Assembly (NCBI RefSeq): GCF_007990775.1
Contig: NZ_BJXB01000007.1
Coordinates: 155,353-219,352, forward strand
DNA: 64,000 nt
Origin: Deinococcus cellulosilyticus NBRC 106333 = KACC 11606
GTDB lineage: Bacteria; Deinococcota; Deinococci; Deinococcales; Deinococcaceae
Direction of reading: 5' to 3'
The position numbers and the translations under genes were made by a program. The notes under the pieces were generated by a model. The model ran no database searches. It saw only the letters and a list, made by a program, of their open reading frames with translations, and had not been told where the DNA came from. Every line of letters starts with the position of its first letter. Position 1 is the first letter of the stretch. This document shows, one piece after another, positions 18,018 through 26,317 of this stretch.

Positions 18018-18392
18018 CTATTCTGCTTCAGTGACCTTCAAGAAGGCCTCAATCCGCTGTCGAGGGGTGGCATGGGCAAGCCTGTACCAGGCTTTCTCTG
18101 GTGACAGTGTGCTTCCCTGGACCAGTTCGAAGAGGATCTCGGCATAACGTTTTTCCAGTTCCTGCTCTTCCAGAAAGCGTTGAAGCTGCACTGAGAGGGG
18201 ATCTTCAAGCAGAAAGTTTGGAAGGCCCATCAGGGTCTCACCTTTGAACCACGCGTGGTATTGCCAGTTTGAGCCAAATTCCCACAGGTGAGGTTTCCAT
18301 TGCCATCCCAGACGCTTGCAGCACAGCGCATTGAGTTCCCGGTCTGGCAGCAGGTCATAAGGCACAGGAACAACATACGTGTGGGTGAGCAA
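18018..18392 (-). CDS. Hypothetical protein with aromatic N-terminal domain
   Basis: This is an unrecognised 124-residue protein. The N-terminal half is rich in Trp and Tyr (KRLGWQWKPHLWEFGSNWQYHAWFKG); the C-terminal half is helical and charged. No ATG is available near the 5' end, so a TTG at 18392 is the likely start. The Trp-rich block with CCKRLGW is reminiscent of small phage or plasmid zinc-finger-like proteins, but no metal site is complete. Confidence 0.5.
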   Translation of the reverse strand: MLTHTYVVPVPYDLLPDRELNALCCKRLGWQWKPHLWEFGSNWQYHAWFKGETLMGLPNFLLEDPLSVQLQRFLEEQELEKRYAEILFELVQGSTLSPEKAWYRLAHATPRQRIEAFLKVTEAE

Positions 18393-18498
18393 AATGTCTC
18401 TTTATTTTCTTCATGGTTGTATCGGTCTGGGCGACACACAACAATTCAGAAAACGCAGCGCTTTCAGTTTCAACTCAGGTGTGGCACACTGATCCCAT

Positions 18499-18750
18499 AT
18501 GGGGCAAATTGTGCACAAATTCAAGATCATGTCCCGCTCGGGCACCTCACGCTGGACGGTCGATGCCCTTTCTTCCTGGATCGAAGTGCTGACCGGACAT
18601 CAGGTGAACATCCGTGACCTGACCCGCTCAGGCTGGTTCACCACCCGAAAAGTCCTCACCTTCGAACTCCAGTTCAGTGGCACCCCCGAAGAGGCCCAGT
18701 CTTTTTTGTCGGTGATCCAGCAGCACTTTAAAGTTGAACCCCTGGCCTGA
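18499..18750 (+). CDS. Small hypothetical protein
   Basis: This 83-residue protein of unknown family has an alpha/beta pattern. A basic N-terminus (MGQIVHKFKIMSRSG) is followed by a segment with helix then strand (RKVLTFELQFSGTPEEAQSF). It is divergent from the leftward gene at 18392 and is followed by a clear hairpin, which supports a real transcription unit. No Shine-Dalgarno is visible. Confidence 0.55.
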   Translation: MGQIVHKFKIMSRSGTSRWTVDALSSWIEVLTGHQVNIRDLTRSGWFTTRKVLTFELQFSGTPEEAQSFLSVIQQHFKVEPLA

Positions 18751-18768
18751 ACCGATGGAGTGAATCCA

Positions 18769-18805
18769 GAACTGCTCAGCACATCGATCTCCTGCTGAGC
18801 AGTTC
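18769..18805 (+). terminator. Strong hairpin terminator
   Basis: A 13-bp perfect stem (GAACTGCTCAGCA with TGCTGAGCAGTTC, 11-nt loop) ends in TTCTTTGC, 18 bp after the stop of the rightward gene at 18750. Confidence 0.75.
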
Positions 18806-18952
18806 TTTGCGTCCAGTCCAGAGTTTGATTTTCATTTGAGCCTTCAATCTGACCAGGGTCATGGTTTGCACTTGCCTCCAGAATCCAGGGGCCGGATGAA
18901 TTGTCTGGACAGTTTTTCAATGCTCATCCACAGACAAAATGCCTTCTGAACC

Positions 18953-19456
18953 TCAGCGATGCAGGTCTTTCCACACGGGTATGAAAATCATGTCCGTGGT
19001 CCCCTTCAAAAAGAGCTCTGCCTCTTTAAATGCAAAAGATGTGTTGACCGCGATCTCTTCCCTGCCATGCTGAAAAATCAAAGGCTCATCCAGACCTTTG
19101 TACTTCATTGGGGCTGCAGAAAGATACACGAAATACCTGACCCCATCTTTTCCCAGAACCTTGACATCCATCAGCATGATGGTTGCATACAGTCTCAGGT
19201 CATTGTCCGAACACTTTCCCTCCTCGATGATCGGTATTTTGGCCTTATTGAGCGCAGATCGGATGTAAGTTTTGATGGTCTTCTCACGGGCCTCGTCGTG
19301 GACATAAGGCTCTGGCATCACCATGACAGTGGGATCACAGATCTTGTTGAAAAACTTCAAGTTGGAAGAGGACACCGCTGGATACTGTGCATGTGCACCA
19401 GAAGAAAGCATGGAAACCAGAAGGACCGGGCGCATCACGTGGCGAAAGAAGTTCAT
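18953..19456 (-). CDS. Secreted hypothetical protein
   Basis: This 167-residue exported protein has a signal peptide ending near SSGAHAQ. The mature part is beta-rich with a charged helix (HDEAREKTIKTYIRSALNKAK) and two cysteines (KICDPT, EGKCSDN), which could form a disulfide. A TAAACT box lies exactly 7 nt before the ATG, so the mRNA may be leaderless. The family is not recognised. Confidence 0.7.
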   Translation of the reverse strand: MNFFRHVMRPVLLVSMLSSGAHAQYPAVSSSNLKFFNKICDPTVMVMPEPYVHDEAREKTIKTYIRSALNKAKIPIIEEGKCSDNDLRLYATIMLMDVKVLGKDGVRYFVYLSAAPMKYKGLDEPLIFQHGREEIAVNTSFAFKEAELFLKGTTDMIFIPVWKDLHR

Positions 19457-19567
19457 CTTGACCAGTTTAATCGGTGGAGCAGAACATGGATGAACACCTG
19501 TACCTTCCAGTTCTTTCTGGGTTCTCCCTCTGAAATTCCAATGTTCGCTTTGATCCCAGCAGACACT

Positions 19568-20491
19568 CTACTTCTTGATCTGGTTGCGCCCGTCCTGCTT
19601 GGCCTGCTGCAGGAGTTCCTCTGATTTTCCCAGCATCGCTTCTGGACTGCCCAGCGTCAGGTCACTGCACAAACCTCCGCTGAGGGTCACCTGCATGCGT
19701 GGATCGATGTGGGCCCACATGTGCCCGGACACCTGGGACAGCAGCCGGTTGCAGAGTTGCAGTGCGGCCTCTGGGGGGGTGCAGGGGAGCAGCAGCACAA
19801 ATCCTCCTCCACCATAGCGGGCCACCACGTCCATCTCCCGAACGCTGGATTGCAGGATGTGGGCAATGTCCTGCAACACCTGGTCTCCTGCAACATGCGA
19901 GTGCTGGTCATTGAGGCTCCTGAAGTGGTCCACATCCAGCAGGGCCACACTGAGTTTCTCCCCGTAACGCACAGCCCGCATGTACTCCACATAAAACACT
20001 TCACAGAAATGCTGCCTGTTGTAAATCCCGGTCAGGGGGTCCACCCTCGCCTGTCGTTCCAGCGATTCCCTGTGTTTTTGCACTTCTGCCTGCAGGCCCT
20101 GCAGTTCCCGGGTCTGCCGGGTGAGGGTCCGTTGCAGGTTGCGCAGATGCCCTGCCAGCACCGCCACCAGCAGACCAACCAGCAGGGTGGGGATTTGCAG
20201 TGCGTACTTCAGTGGGACGCCCAGGCGGGAAGACAGCACCCACACCGTGATCCCATGACCGATCAGTGCAAACAGGATGCCTGCGCTCCTTCCACCTGAC
20301 CAGGCCAGCAAAGCCACCACCACGAAGGCCAGAAGCACCGATTCTGTGCCGAACTGGGTGTACAGCAACGGCAGAAACGCCAGATGAAGTGCCCACAAAA
20401 CCAGGCCTGCCAGAAAAAACAGCAGCCAGGACGGCCTGAGGCCTCTGGATTTTGCAGGTTTCACAGCTGTCTGTTCAGCCGCAGCGTTCAA
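19568..20491 (-). CDS. Membrane GGDEF protein with degenerate active site
   Basis: This is a 307-residue protein with about five membrane segments (residues 20-120) and a coiled-coil linker leading to a GGDEF domain (DPLTGIYNRQHF). The active-site loop reads GGGGF instead of GGDEF, so the metal-binding Asp/Glu pair is missing and cyclase activity is unlikely. The RxxD inhibitory site is kept as REMD, five residues before, which suggests a cyclic di-GMP receptor role. The start is a TTG at 20491 with GGAGG 8 nt upstream, inside the end of the preceding gene, so the two are probably translationally coupled. Confidence 0.85.
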   Translation of the reverse strand: MNAAAEQTAVKPAKSRGLRPSWLLFFLAGLVLWALHLAFLPLLYTQFGTESVLLAFVVVALLAWSGGRSAGILFALIGHGITVWVLSSRLGVPLKYALQIPTLLVGLLVAVLAGHLRNLQRTLTRQTRELQGLQAEVQKHRESLERQARVDPLTGIYNRQHFCEVFYVEYMRAVRYGEKLSVALLDVDHFRSLNDQHSHVAGDQVLQDIAHILQSSVREMDVVARYGGGGFVLLLPCTPPEAALQLCNRLLSQVSGHMWAHIDPRMQVTLSGGLCSDLTLGSPEAMLGKSEELLQQAKQDGRNQIKK

Positions 20492-20747
20492 GGAACCAGC
20501 CTCCAGATTCTTCAGGCCTGGACAGAATGGACAGGTGCACCGGTTCACTGACGTACAGGAAACCGCCGTCCAGATCCCGGCAGGTTCCGGTGTAGGTCCA
20601 TTCGGCAGTGTCCTGCAGCAGGTCAACATGGTGGGGATGGATCAGGTGAACCCTTCCCTGCAGTGTGACTTTCCCTGCCACCTGAACTTGCTCCACCTGC
20701 CCGGTGACCGGGCATCCATTGAGGTAACCATGTTGCTGACGTGTCAT
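20475..20747 (-). CDS. Small hypothetical protein preceding the degenerate GGDEF gene
   Basis: This 90-residue protein is not recognised. It is beta-strand-rich (VEQVQVAGKVTLQGRVHLIHPHHVDLLQ, GGFLYVSEPVHLSIL), reminiscent of PilZ-like or OB-like small barrels, but no PilZ RxxxR motif is visible. The ATG at 20747 lies 7 nt behind TAATGT, fitting a leaderless mRNA. It overlaps the 5' end of the membrane GGDEF gene by 17 bp. Confidence 0.55.
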   Translation of the reverse strand: MTRQQHGYLNGCPVTGQVEQVQVAGKVTLQGRVHLIHPHHVDLLQDTAEWTYTGTCRDLDGGFLYVSEPVHLSILSRPEESGGWFLERCG

Positions 20748-20754
20748 ATTTACC

Positions 20755-20760
20755 ACATTA
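20755..20760 (-). promoter_or_regulatory. -10 element of a putative leaderless promoter
   Basis: TAATGT on the minus strand is followed by GGTAAAT and the ATG at 20747. Confidence 0.5.
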
Positions 20761-20848
20761 ATGATAGGGCCTGTCAGGATTCTGAACAAAACCTGTTCAG
20801 ACCTTTCAAACCCTTCTCTCACACTGTGGCTGGACCGCCAGCGGAGGT

Positions 20849-21571
20849 TCACTGCAACCCGTAGCCACCGAAAGTCAGGACAGCCAGTTTTTTGCCTGCT
20901 CCTGTTTTGGGGTTCAGTTGGAGCAGTTCCCGTCTGGAGGTGATGCCGTACAGGATGCCTTTGAATTCGGTCAGGCCAAAAATTTCCCGGAAGCCTGTGC
21001 TGCCCAGTTCATTCAGCTCAACCTGACCGTTGCTGCGGGTCATGGAAGCCAGGGTGTCTGGAGCATCAACAGCCCCCAGCGTCACATACAGACTGGAATT
21101 CCACTGGACAAGGTCTCCACTGACCCATTTCTGGGTGGGAATGCTTCCCAGTTTCTTCATGACGCGGGTGTCCAGATCGATGATGTAGAGGTCCTGGCCT
21201 TTTGCACCCACAAGTTCACCACTCAGGGTTGCAGTGAGGCTGTTGACCGGCACGAAACCCTCAAGTTTCAGCTGCTCGGTCTGGGCGGTGGTCTGGTCAA
21301 TCTGGTACAGGCCGCTCTCCGTGACCCCATAAAGCACGGGTTCTGTGGCATTCGGGTCCTGCTGTGCCGTGATGAGGGCAATGTCAAGCATGGGCCCGGT
21401 GGTGTAATTCCCGATCAGGTGGCTTTTTCCTGTGGGCAGCTCCAGGGTGTAGAGCCCGGTGTCACTGCTGGCAAACACCTGCCCCTCCGGGGGGATGCTG
21501 ATCGGGGGTTGATGGTTGCAGGCCACAAGCAGGGCCAGGGTGCCCATCCAGATGGAGAGGTTCTTTTGCAT
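20849..21571 (-). CDS. Beta-propeller-like lipoprotein
   Basis: This is a predicted surface lipoprotein of 240 residues, with signal peptide and lipobox LLVAC. The mature protein repeats short strand-turn units (DTGLYTLELPTGKSHLIG, ESGLYQIDQTTAQTEQLK, GQDLYIIDLDTRVMKKLG), each of about 40-45 residues, as in a beta-propeller. Its start is one base past the stop of the preceding gene at 21573, so the two form an operon. The divergent neighbour is a multicopper oxidase, so a link to metal handling is possible but unproven. Confidence 0.75.
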   Translation of the reverse strand: MQKNLSIWMGTLALLVACNHQPPISIPPEGQVFASSDTGLYTLELPTGKSHLIGNYTTGPMLDIALITAQQDPNATEPVLYGVTESGLYQIDQTTAQTEQLKLEGFVPVNSLTATLSGELVGAKGQDLYIIDLDTRVMKKLGSIPTQKWVSGDLVQWNSSLYVTLGAVDAPDTLASMTRSNGQVELNELGSTGFREIFGLTEFKGILYGITSRRELLQLNPKTGAGKKLAVLTFGGYGLQ

Positions 21572-21572
21572 T

Positions 21573-21977
21573 TCAGTCCTTCAGGTCGTCTCTGAGTCGG
21601 GTGAGGAGTTCCACCCCCAGATCATAACCGGGCCGCATGAAAACCAGTGTGACCATGCTCCAGTCCTGCACGGCGGCCACTTCCTGGCCTCCATCCAGCA
21701 GTTTCAGGTGTGGGTAAGCTCCGTATTCAACAAAGCAGTTGAAGTCACGGGCAATCTGTTCCAGAGCAAGGGTGTTTTTCTCGTTCCAGCGCAGCACATA
21801 AGGCAGCATGAAGGCAGGTTTACCGCAACTGCCTCCCAGTCCGACCAGTTCCAGATCGGCCACCGTGGGAACTTCGTCTCGCAGCCTGACCCGCTCTAAA
21901 AAAAGTTCCCGGTCCCGGACCTGGGCAGGGGCGGCTTTCATGCTGGCGACGTAACTTCCGACTTCAAGTTTGGTCAT
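21573..21977 (-). CDS. Hypothetical protein, first gene of lipoprotein operon
   Basis: This 134-residue cytoplasmic protein has no recognised family. It contains GGSCGKPAFMLPYVLRW and a C-terminal amphipathic helix. AGGACC precedes the ATG at 21977. It is divergent from the multicopper oxidase gene, with 183 bp between them, and its promoter side carries an imperfect ATCCCC/GGGGAT inverted repeat similar to the oxidase operator. Confidence 0.6.
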   Translation of the reverse strand: MTKLEVGSYVASMKAAPAQVRDRELFLERVRLRDEVPTVADLELVGLGGSCGKPAFMLPYVLRWNEKNTLALEQIARDFNCFVEYGAYPHLKLLDGGQEVAAVQDWSMVTLVFMRPGYDLGVELLTRLRDDLKD

Positions 21978-21991
21978 GGTGGTCCTTTCAA

Positions 21992-22015
21992 ATCCCCTGA
22001 TCCTCTGAGGGGGAT
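21992..22015. promoter_or_regulatory. Imperfect ATCCCC-GGGGAT inverted repeat
   Basis: ATCCCC at 21992-21997 and GGGGAT at 22010-22015 flank a 12-bp centre, upstream of the leftward gene starting at 21977. The arms match those of the copper-type operator at 22119-22135, so one regulator may control both directions. Confidence 0.4.
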
Positions 22016-22111
22016 ACTTGCTGTTCCCAAGGCCTTCCAGAGGCCACTGTCCAATTATTCCGCTGTTTTGCGGACAGATATTGTGACACCAGTTCCTTTT
22101 CCGACCTCATC

Positions 22112-22140
22112 TTGACACATCCCCCCAGGGGGGATATAAA
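22112..22140 (+). promoter_or_regulatory. Consensus promoter with C/G palindromic operator in the spacer
   Basis: TTGACA (22112-22117) and TATAAA (22135-22140) are separated by exactly 17 bp. The 17-bp perfect palindrome ATCCCCCCAGGGGGGAT (22119-22135) fills the spacer. C-tract/G-tract palindromes of this kind are typical of CsoR-family copper repressors, and the gene driven is a multicopper oxidase. AAGGAG and the ATG at 22161 follow. Confidence 0.8.
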
Positions 22141-22160
22141 GGATTCTAAAGGAGTTCCCC

Positions 22161-23609
22161 ATGAAACAGAGGCTCACTGCAGCAGCCCTGCTGACTGCCC
22201 TGTTGTCCAGTTGTGCCATGAAAAACCCGGATGTCATTTCGTATCAGGACCCTGAGCCACTGGCAGGCCAGCGCAGTGGCAAAGCTGCCGAATTCACCCT
22301 CACCGCGCAGAAAAGCCGTCTGGACCTTGCAGGCCAGTCGGTGGAGGCCCTGACCTACAACGGCACGTTCCCGGGTCCTCTGCTGACCCTGAAAGCCGGA
22401 GAGGACGTGCGGATCACCCTCAAAAACAACCTCTCCGAGCCCACCAACCTGCACCTGCACGGACTCCCCCTCTCTCCAGAGGTGGATGATCCTTTTGTGG
22501 TGGTCCCTCCCGGGGGATCTCACACCTACGCTTTCCAGGTGCCTGAAGAGGTGCATGGCACCTTCTGGTATCACACCCACACCCACGGGGCTTCTGCAGC
22601 ACAACTGTTTTCAGGCCTGGCAGGACCACTGTTGGTGGAGGCAGCAAAGCCGAACAACCCCATTGAGCACATGGAGACCCACACGGTGGTCTTCAAGGAC
22701 CTGCCAGGTGCGCAGCACGCAGACGACGGTGTCCTGATGAACGGACGTGAAAACACCCTGCTGGTCAATGGCCTTGTCTCTCCCACTTTGAAGACCGAAA
22801 ACAGCTGGGTGCAGCTCCGCCTGATCAATGCCTCCAATGCCCGTTACCTGCGCCTGAAACTGGATGATGGCCTCTTGCAGGTGGTGGCCCGTGACGGCAT
22901 CGACCTTCCAGGCATGGAACGGGCACAGGAACTGCTGCTGACCCCCGGCGAGCGGGCAGATGTGCTGGTCTCCTTGCAGGACCACCAGAACCTCAAACTG
23001 CAGAACCTGCCTTACGACCGTGGCGTGCACAGCATGGGGAGCCATTCGGGCCACACGGAGAGCAAGACAGCTGTGGTCCTGACCCTGCAGGGGCCACAGA
23101 AACCTGGAGCCAGCGTTCCCCGCGTTGAAACTGCACCTCCACCCTTTTTACAACTGCAGGGCAATGAAAAAGTGCGGAAAGTGATCCTGCAGGAAACCAT
23201 GCAGCCCGTGAAGTTCTTCATCAACGGACGCAGCTTCGACATGAACCGGGTGGATTTCCATGTCTCCGAGGGCAGCACCGAAATCTGGGAATTGCAGAAC
23301 ACCACCGAAATGGACCACCCTTTCCACCTCCACACCTTCCCAATGCAGCTGATTCGCATCGGTGGCAAGGAGGTCCCTCCGGTCTGGAAGGACACCGTGA
23401 ACATCCCGAAAAACAGCACCGTCACTGTGGCCGTGCACTTCAAAGGCTTCACGGGCAAGACCGTTTTCCACTGTCACATCGCCGAGCATGAAGAAGCCGG
23501 GATGATGGGTCTTCTTCAGGTGCATCCCTCTGGGACAGCACTCCCGGCCTCTCTGGAGCCCATTGAACCCACAGTGGGTCCAGGAGAAGACGCACAACAC
23601 GGGCACTGA
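22161..23609 (+). CDS. Multicopper oxidase lipoprotein (CueO/laccase-like)
   Basis: This 482-residue copper oxidase is anchored outside the cell by a lipobox (LLSSC, Cys18). All four copper-ligand motifs are present: HLHG (about 98-101), HTHTHG (about 138-143), HPFHLH (about 386-391) and HCHIAEHEEAGMM (about 437-449). The last contains the type 1 Cys and axial Met. Likely roles are Cu(I) or phenol oxidation in copper detoxification. AAGGAG lies 5 nt before the start. The promoter carries a copper-repressor-like operator, which supports copper-induced expression. Confidence 0.93.
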   Translation: MKQRLTAAALLTALLSSCAMKNPDVISYQDPEPLAGQRSGKAAEFTLTAQKSRLDLAGQSVEALTYNGTFPGPLLTLKAGEDVRITLKNNLSEPTNLHLHGLPLSPEVDDPFVVVPPGGSHTYAFQVPEEVHGTFWYHTHTHGASAAQLFSGLAGPLLVEAAKPNNPIEHMETHTVVFKDLPGAQHADDGVLMNGRENTLLVNGLVSPTLKTENSWVQLRLINASNARYLRLKLDDGLLQVVARDGIDLPGMERAQELLLTPGERADVLVSLQDHQNLKLQNLPYDRGVHSMGSHSGHTESKTAVVLTLQGPQKPGASVPRVETAPPPFLQLQGNEKVRKVILQETMQPVKFFINGRSFDMNRVDFHVSEGSTEIWELQNTTEMDHPFHLHTFPMQLIRIGGKEVPPVWKDTVNIPKNSTVTVAVHFKGFTGKTVFHCHIAEHEEAGMMGLLQVHPSGTALPASLEPIEPTVGPGEDAQHGH

Positions 23610-23654
23610 AAGCTGCACCTCAACGGGCACGAAAATTCAAAAGGGGTTTGATCC

Positions 23655-24758
23655 ATGAATCAGAAACACATTCTCGTTGTCGGTGGATATGGCAAGGTGG
23701 GAGGCACTGCAGCACGCTGGCTTTCCAGTGAAGTGAAACAGAAGGTGGTGGTGGCAGGGCGCAACCTTTCTGCAGCCGAACAGATGGTCAGAGAAAGTGG
23801 CGGCAACCTGCAAGCCAGATTCCTGGACCTGCACAGGCCCGAGCAACACAATGCGGCCCTGCAGGATGTTGGACTGGTGATGATGTGTGTGGAGCAGACC
23901 GATCTGGGATTTGTGGAGGCCTGCATCCGCAATGGGGTGCATTATGTGGACATCACCGCCACGCACAACTTCATGCAGCAGGTGGAAACCCTGAATTCAG
24001 AAGCACAGCACGCCGGGGTCAACGTGGTGCTCAGTGTGGGTCTGGCTCCAGGACTGACCAACCTGATGGCCGCACATGCCCTTCAGGAATTTGATCAGGT
24101 GGACCGTTTGAACCTCAGCATCTTGCTGGGTCTGGGAGAAAAGCACGGCGACATGGCTGTGGACTGGACCGTACACAACCTGATCCACCCTTTTGAGGAG
24201 GACAGGCAGGGCAGAACGCGCACCATCCAGCCTTTCACAGAAAGACATCCTGCTGACTTTGCCGCTCCTTACGGGAAGCGCCAGGCCTACCGATTCAATT
24301 TTGCAGACCAGCATGTGCTGCGCCGCACTTTGCAGGTGCCTGACATCCGAACCCACCTGTGCTTTGACTCTGCGCCCCTCACCGATCTGGTGGCCCTTCT
24401 GGGTGGACTGGGGGTCTTCAGGCTTGCGGGGCAATGGAAACTGCAGGGGCTTCTCCGGCAGGTGTTTGCCAGGGTGCATGCAGGAACAGATGTGTTTGGG
24501 ATTGCTGTGGATGCCCACGGAACAAAAGCTGGACAGCCCTTTCACCTCCAGACCAGTCTGTTGGGGCACAACGAGGCCCGCATGACCGGGCTCATGGCAG
24601 GATGGGTGGCCCGTGAGTTGATGGGCCGGGCCTTTCCTGCAGGGGTGCACCACATTGAACAGCTGTTTGATCCTTCCCGTGCCCTGCACTTCGCCACCCA
24701 GCAGGGATGCCAGTTGCATGTGCCTTCCGGGAAGCGCCACAGCAGCCCCACAACCTGA
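23655..24758 (+). CDS. Saccharopine dehydrogenase-like NAD(P)-binding protein
   Basis: This 367-residue protein has an N-terminal Rossmann domain (ILVVGGYGKVGGTAARWL) and the family pattern GVHYVDITATHNFMQ, followed by a second domain starting at VLSVGLAPGLTNLMAAHAL. It is related to saccharopine dehydrogenase-like and trans-acting enoyl reductase proteins; the substrate is not predictable. It starts 45 bp after the multicopper oxidase with no terminator between, so read-through from the copper-type promoter is likely. Confidence 0.82.
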   Translation: MNQKHILVVGGYGKVGGTAARWLSSEVKQKVVVAGRNLSAAEQMVRESGGNLQARFLDLHRPEQHNAALQDVGLVMMCVEQTDLGFVEACIRNGVHYVDITATHNFMQQVETLNSEAQHAGVNVVLSVGLAPGLTNLMAAHALQEFDQVDRLNLSILLGLGEKHGDMAVDWTVHNLIHPFEEDRQGRTRTIQPFTERHPADFAAPYGKRQAYRFNFADQHVLRRTLQVPDIRTHLCFDSAPLTDLVALLGGLGVFRLAGQWKLQGLLRQVFARVHAGTDVFGIAVDAHGTKAGQPFHLQTSLLGHNEARMTGLMAGWVARELMGRAFPAGVHHIEQLFDPSRALHFATQQGCQLHVPSGKRHSSPTT

Positions 24759-24835
24759 CAGCTTCCAGCGGTCTGGGGTTCACCTCACAGCATCCTCTGA
24801 ACTGATCCCTCAGACTGGAGCAGGAAGGAGTGACC

Positions 24836-25252
24836 ATGAACCAGAACAACAATCTGCCGCCTTTGCCAGCCACAGAAGATGAATGGCGGGCAAAGCTCAC
24901 CCCCGAGCAGTTCCGTGTGCTGCGTCAGGCGGGAACCGAACGGGCCTTCACCGGAAAGTACGTTGACACGGACGTGAACGGTGTGTACCGCTGTGCGGCC
25001 TGCGGAAATGTGCTTTTTGAAAGTTCCAGCAAATACCACTCCGGATGCGGCTGGCCCAGCTTCACCGAAACCGTCCGTCCAGAGGCTGTGGAGTTGCTGG
25101 AGGACCGCTCACACGGCATGGTTCGCACCGAGGTGCGCTGTGCAAGGTGCCACTCCCATCTGGGCCACGTGTTCGAGGATGGCCCGAGGGACCGTGGAGG
25201 CTTGCGTTACTGCATGAACAGCGTTGCGCTGGATCTGGAAACAGAAACCTGA
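24836..25252 (+). CDS. msrB: Peptide-methionine (R)-S-oxide reductase
   Basis: MsrB reduces methionine-R-sulfoxide in proteins. The 138-residue length is typical. Two zinc CxxC pairs (CAAC and CARC), the HSGCGWPSF motif, GHVFEDGP and the active-site RYCMNSVAL, with the resolving/catalytic Cys, are all present. The ATG at 24836 has AAGGAG 5 nt upstream, preferred over the GTG at 24830. It may share the upstream transcript with the multicopper oxidase, a sensible pairing for oxidative or copper stress. Confidence 0.95.
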   Translation: MNQNNNLPPLPATEDEWRAKLTPEQFRVLRQAGTERAFTGKYVDTDVNGVYRCAACGNVLFESSSKYHSGCGWPSFTETVRPEAVELLEDRSHGMVRTEVRCARCHSHLGHVFEDGPRDRGGLRYCMNSVALDLETET

Positions 25253-25256
25253 AACA

Positions 25257-26225
25257 TCAGAACTGCTGCAAAGCCCCGGTGTTCTGCACAGCCTTTTCGC
25301 CCACGAGGGTCAGGGAGTCTTTCCACAGGCGCTCTGCCTTCTGGGCGTCCCGGGCCAGGTCTGAAGGTTCGATGGGCAGGGCACGGGGTCTGCGGCCTCC
25401 CTGGGTGAAGTACTGCCCGGTGGAGGTGGCGTACCCGGGGTCGGTCACCAGCAGGGCGAGGTGTCTTCCTGAGCGTCTGGCGGTGCTGGCAAAATCCGGG
25501 AACAGGGTGGGCAGCAGTGAGGTGCCCAGACGGAAAATCAGCTGCAGAAAAGCAGGGTGATCCCGAAACAGTCCTGTTTCCGGCATCAGGCCCGGATCAA
25601 AGGCATGGACTGTGATGCCCTGATTTTTGAACGTGCGGGCCAGATGGAGGGCCGTTTGCAGGTTGGCCAGTTTGCTGGTGGAGTAGAGGCGCATGGCCTG
25701 CCGTCTTGCAGAATCCTTTTCAGGCAATCTGGCGTGGGCAAGGTCTGCTGCCGGAAGGTCATATGGAGGGGGGTATCCTCCGCCAGAACGCGGATCATGG
25801 GTGCCACTGCTGACCAGAATCAGGCGGGCCTCCTGCTCCAGGTGGGGCAGCAAGCGATGGAGCAGCAGGACATGGCCCAGGTGGTTGGTTCCAAAAGTCG
25901 CTTCAAAACCGTCTCTGGTGCGCTGGTGGGGGTTGCCATACTGGAGCCCTGCATTGGCAATCAGGGCCTGGAGGGGCAGCAGGTTCAGCCGCTTCAGGTG
26001 CTCTGGCAATTTGCGCACCGACTGCAGGTCTGCAAGGTCGAGGGGCACAGCATGCACTTCATTGTTGCCGGTGTCCTTTCGGATCTGTTGTGCTGCTTTT
26101 TCTGCTGAGTCTGCAGAACGGGAGGTGATGACGACCCTCCAGCCTGCTTGTGCGATTTCCTGTGCGGTGTGTTTGCCAAGTCCTGCTGTCCCACCAGTGA
26201 TGAGCACGGTTCTGGACGGGCTCAT
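25257..26225 (-). CDS. Short-chain dehydrogenase/reductase (retinol-dehydrogenase-like)
   Basis: This is a 322-residue SDR oxidoreductase. It shows the cofactor motif TGGTAGLG, the structural IANAG, a serine in LILVSSG and the catalytic YSTSK. The extended length and HDPRSGG region fit the retinol dehydrogenase/WWOX-like SDRs. Its promoter (TTGACA-17-TACGCT) overlaps an operator of the divergent TetR gene, so TetR repression is expected. It converges with msrB, with 4 bp between the stops. Confidence 0.92.
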   Translation of the reverse strand: MSPSRTVLITGGTAGLGKHTAQEIAQAGWRVVITSRSADSAEKAAQQIRKDTGNNEVHAVPLDLADLQSVRKLPEHLKRLNLLPLQALIANAGLQYGNPHQRTRDGFEATFGTNHLGHVLLLHRLLPHLEQEARLILVSSGTHDPRSGGGYPPPYDLPAADLAHARLPEKDSARRQAMRLYSTSKLANLQTALHLARTFKNQGITVHAFDPGLMPETGLFRDHPAFLQLIFRLGTSLLPTLFPDFASTARRSGRHLALLVTDPGYATSTGQYFTQGGRRPRALPIEPSDLARDAQKAERLWKDSLTLVGEKAVQNTGALQQF

Positions 26226-26243
26226 GAGAGCTCCAGACTTTGA

Positions 26244-26314
26244 TGTACAGTGTACAGTTTCATGATGTACAGCGTACAGTTATAGCGGGTTGCTGTCAAG
26301 ATGTACACTGTACA
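26244..26314. promoter_or_regulatory. Three TGTACA-n-TGTACA operators between the SDR and TetR genes
   Basis: Palindromes occur at 26244-26256 (TGTACAGTGTACA), 26266-26278 (one mismatch, TGTACAGCGTACA) and 26302-26314 (TGTACACTGTACA). They cover the promoter of the leftward SDR and the start region of the rightward TetR, as expected for an autoregulated TetR. Confidence 0.8.
26271..26299 (-). promoter_or_regulatory. Promoter of the SDR gene
   Basis: On the minus strand TTGACA (26299-26294) and TACGCT (26276-26271) are 17 bp apart. The -10 box lies inside the second TGTACA operator. Confidence 0.7.
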
Positions 26315-26317
26315 GTG

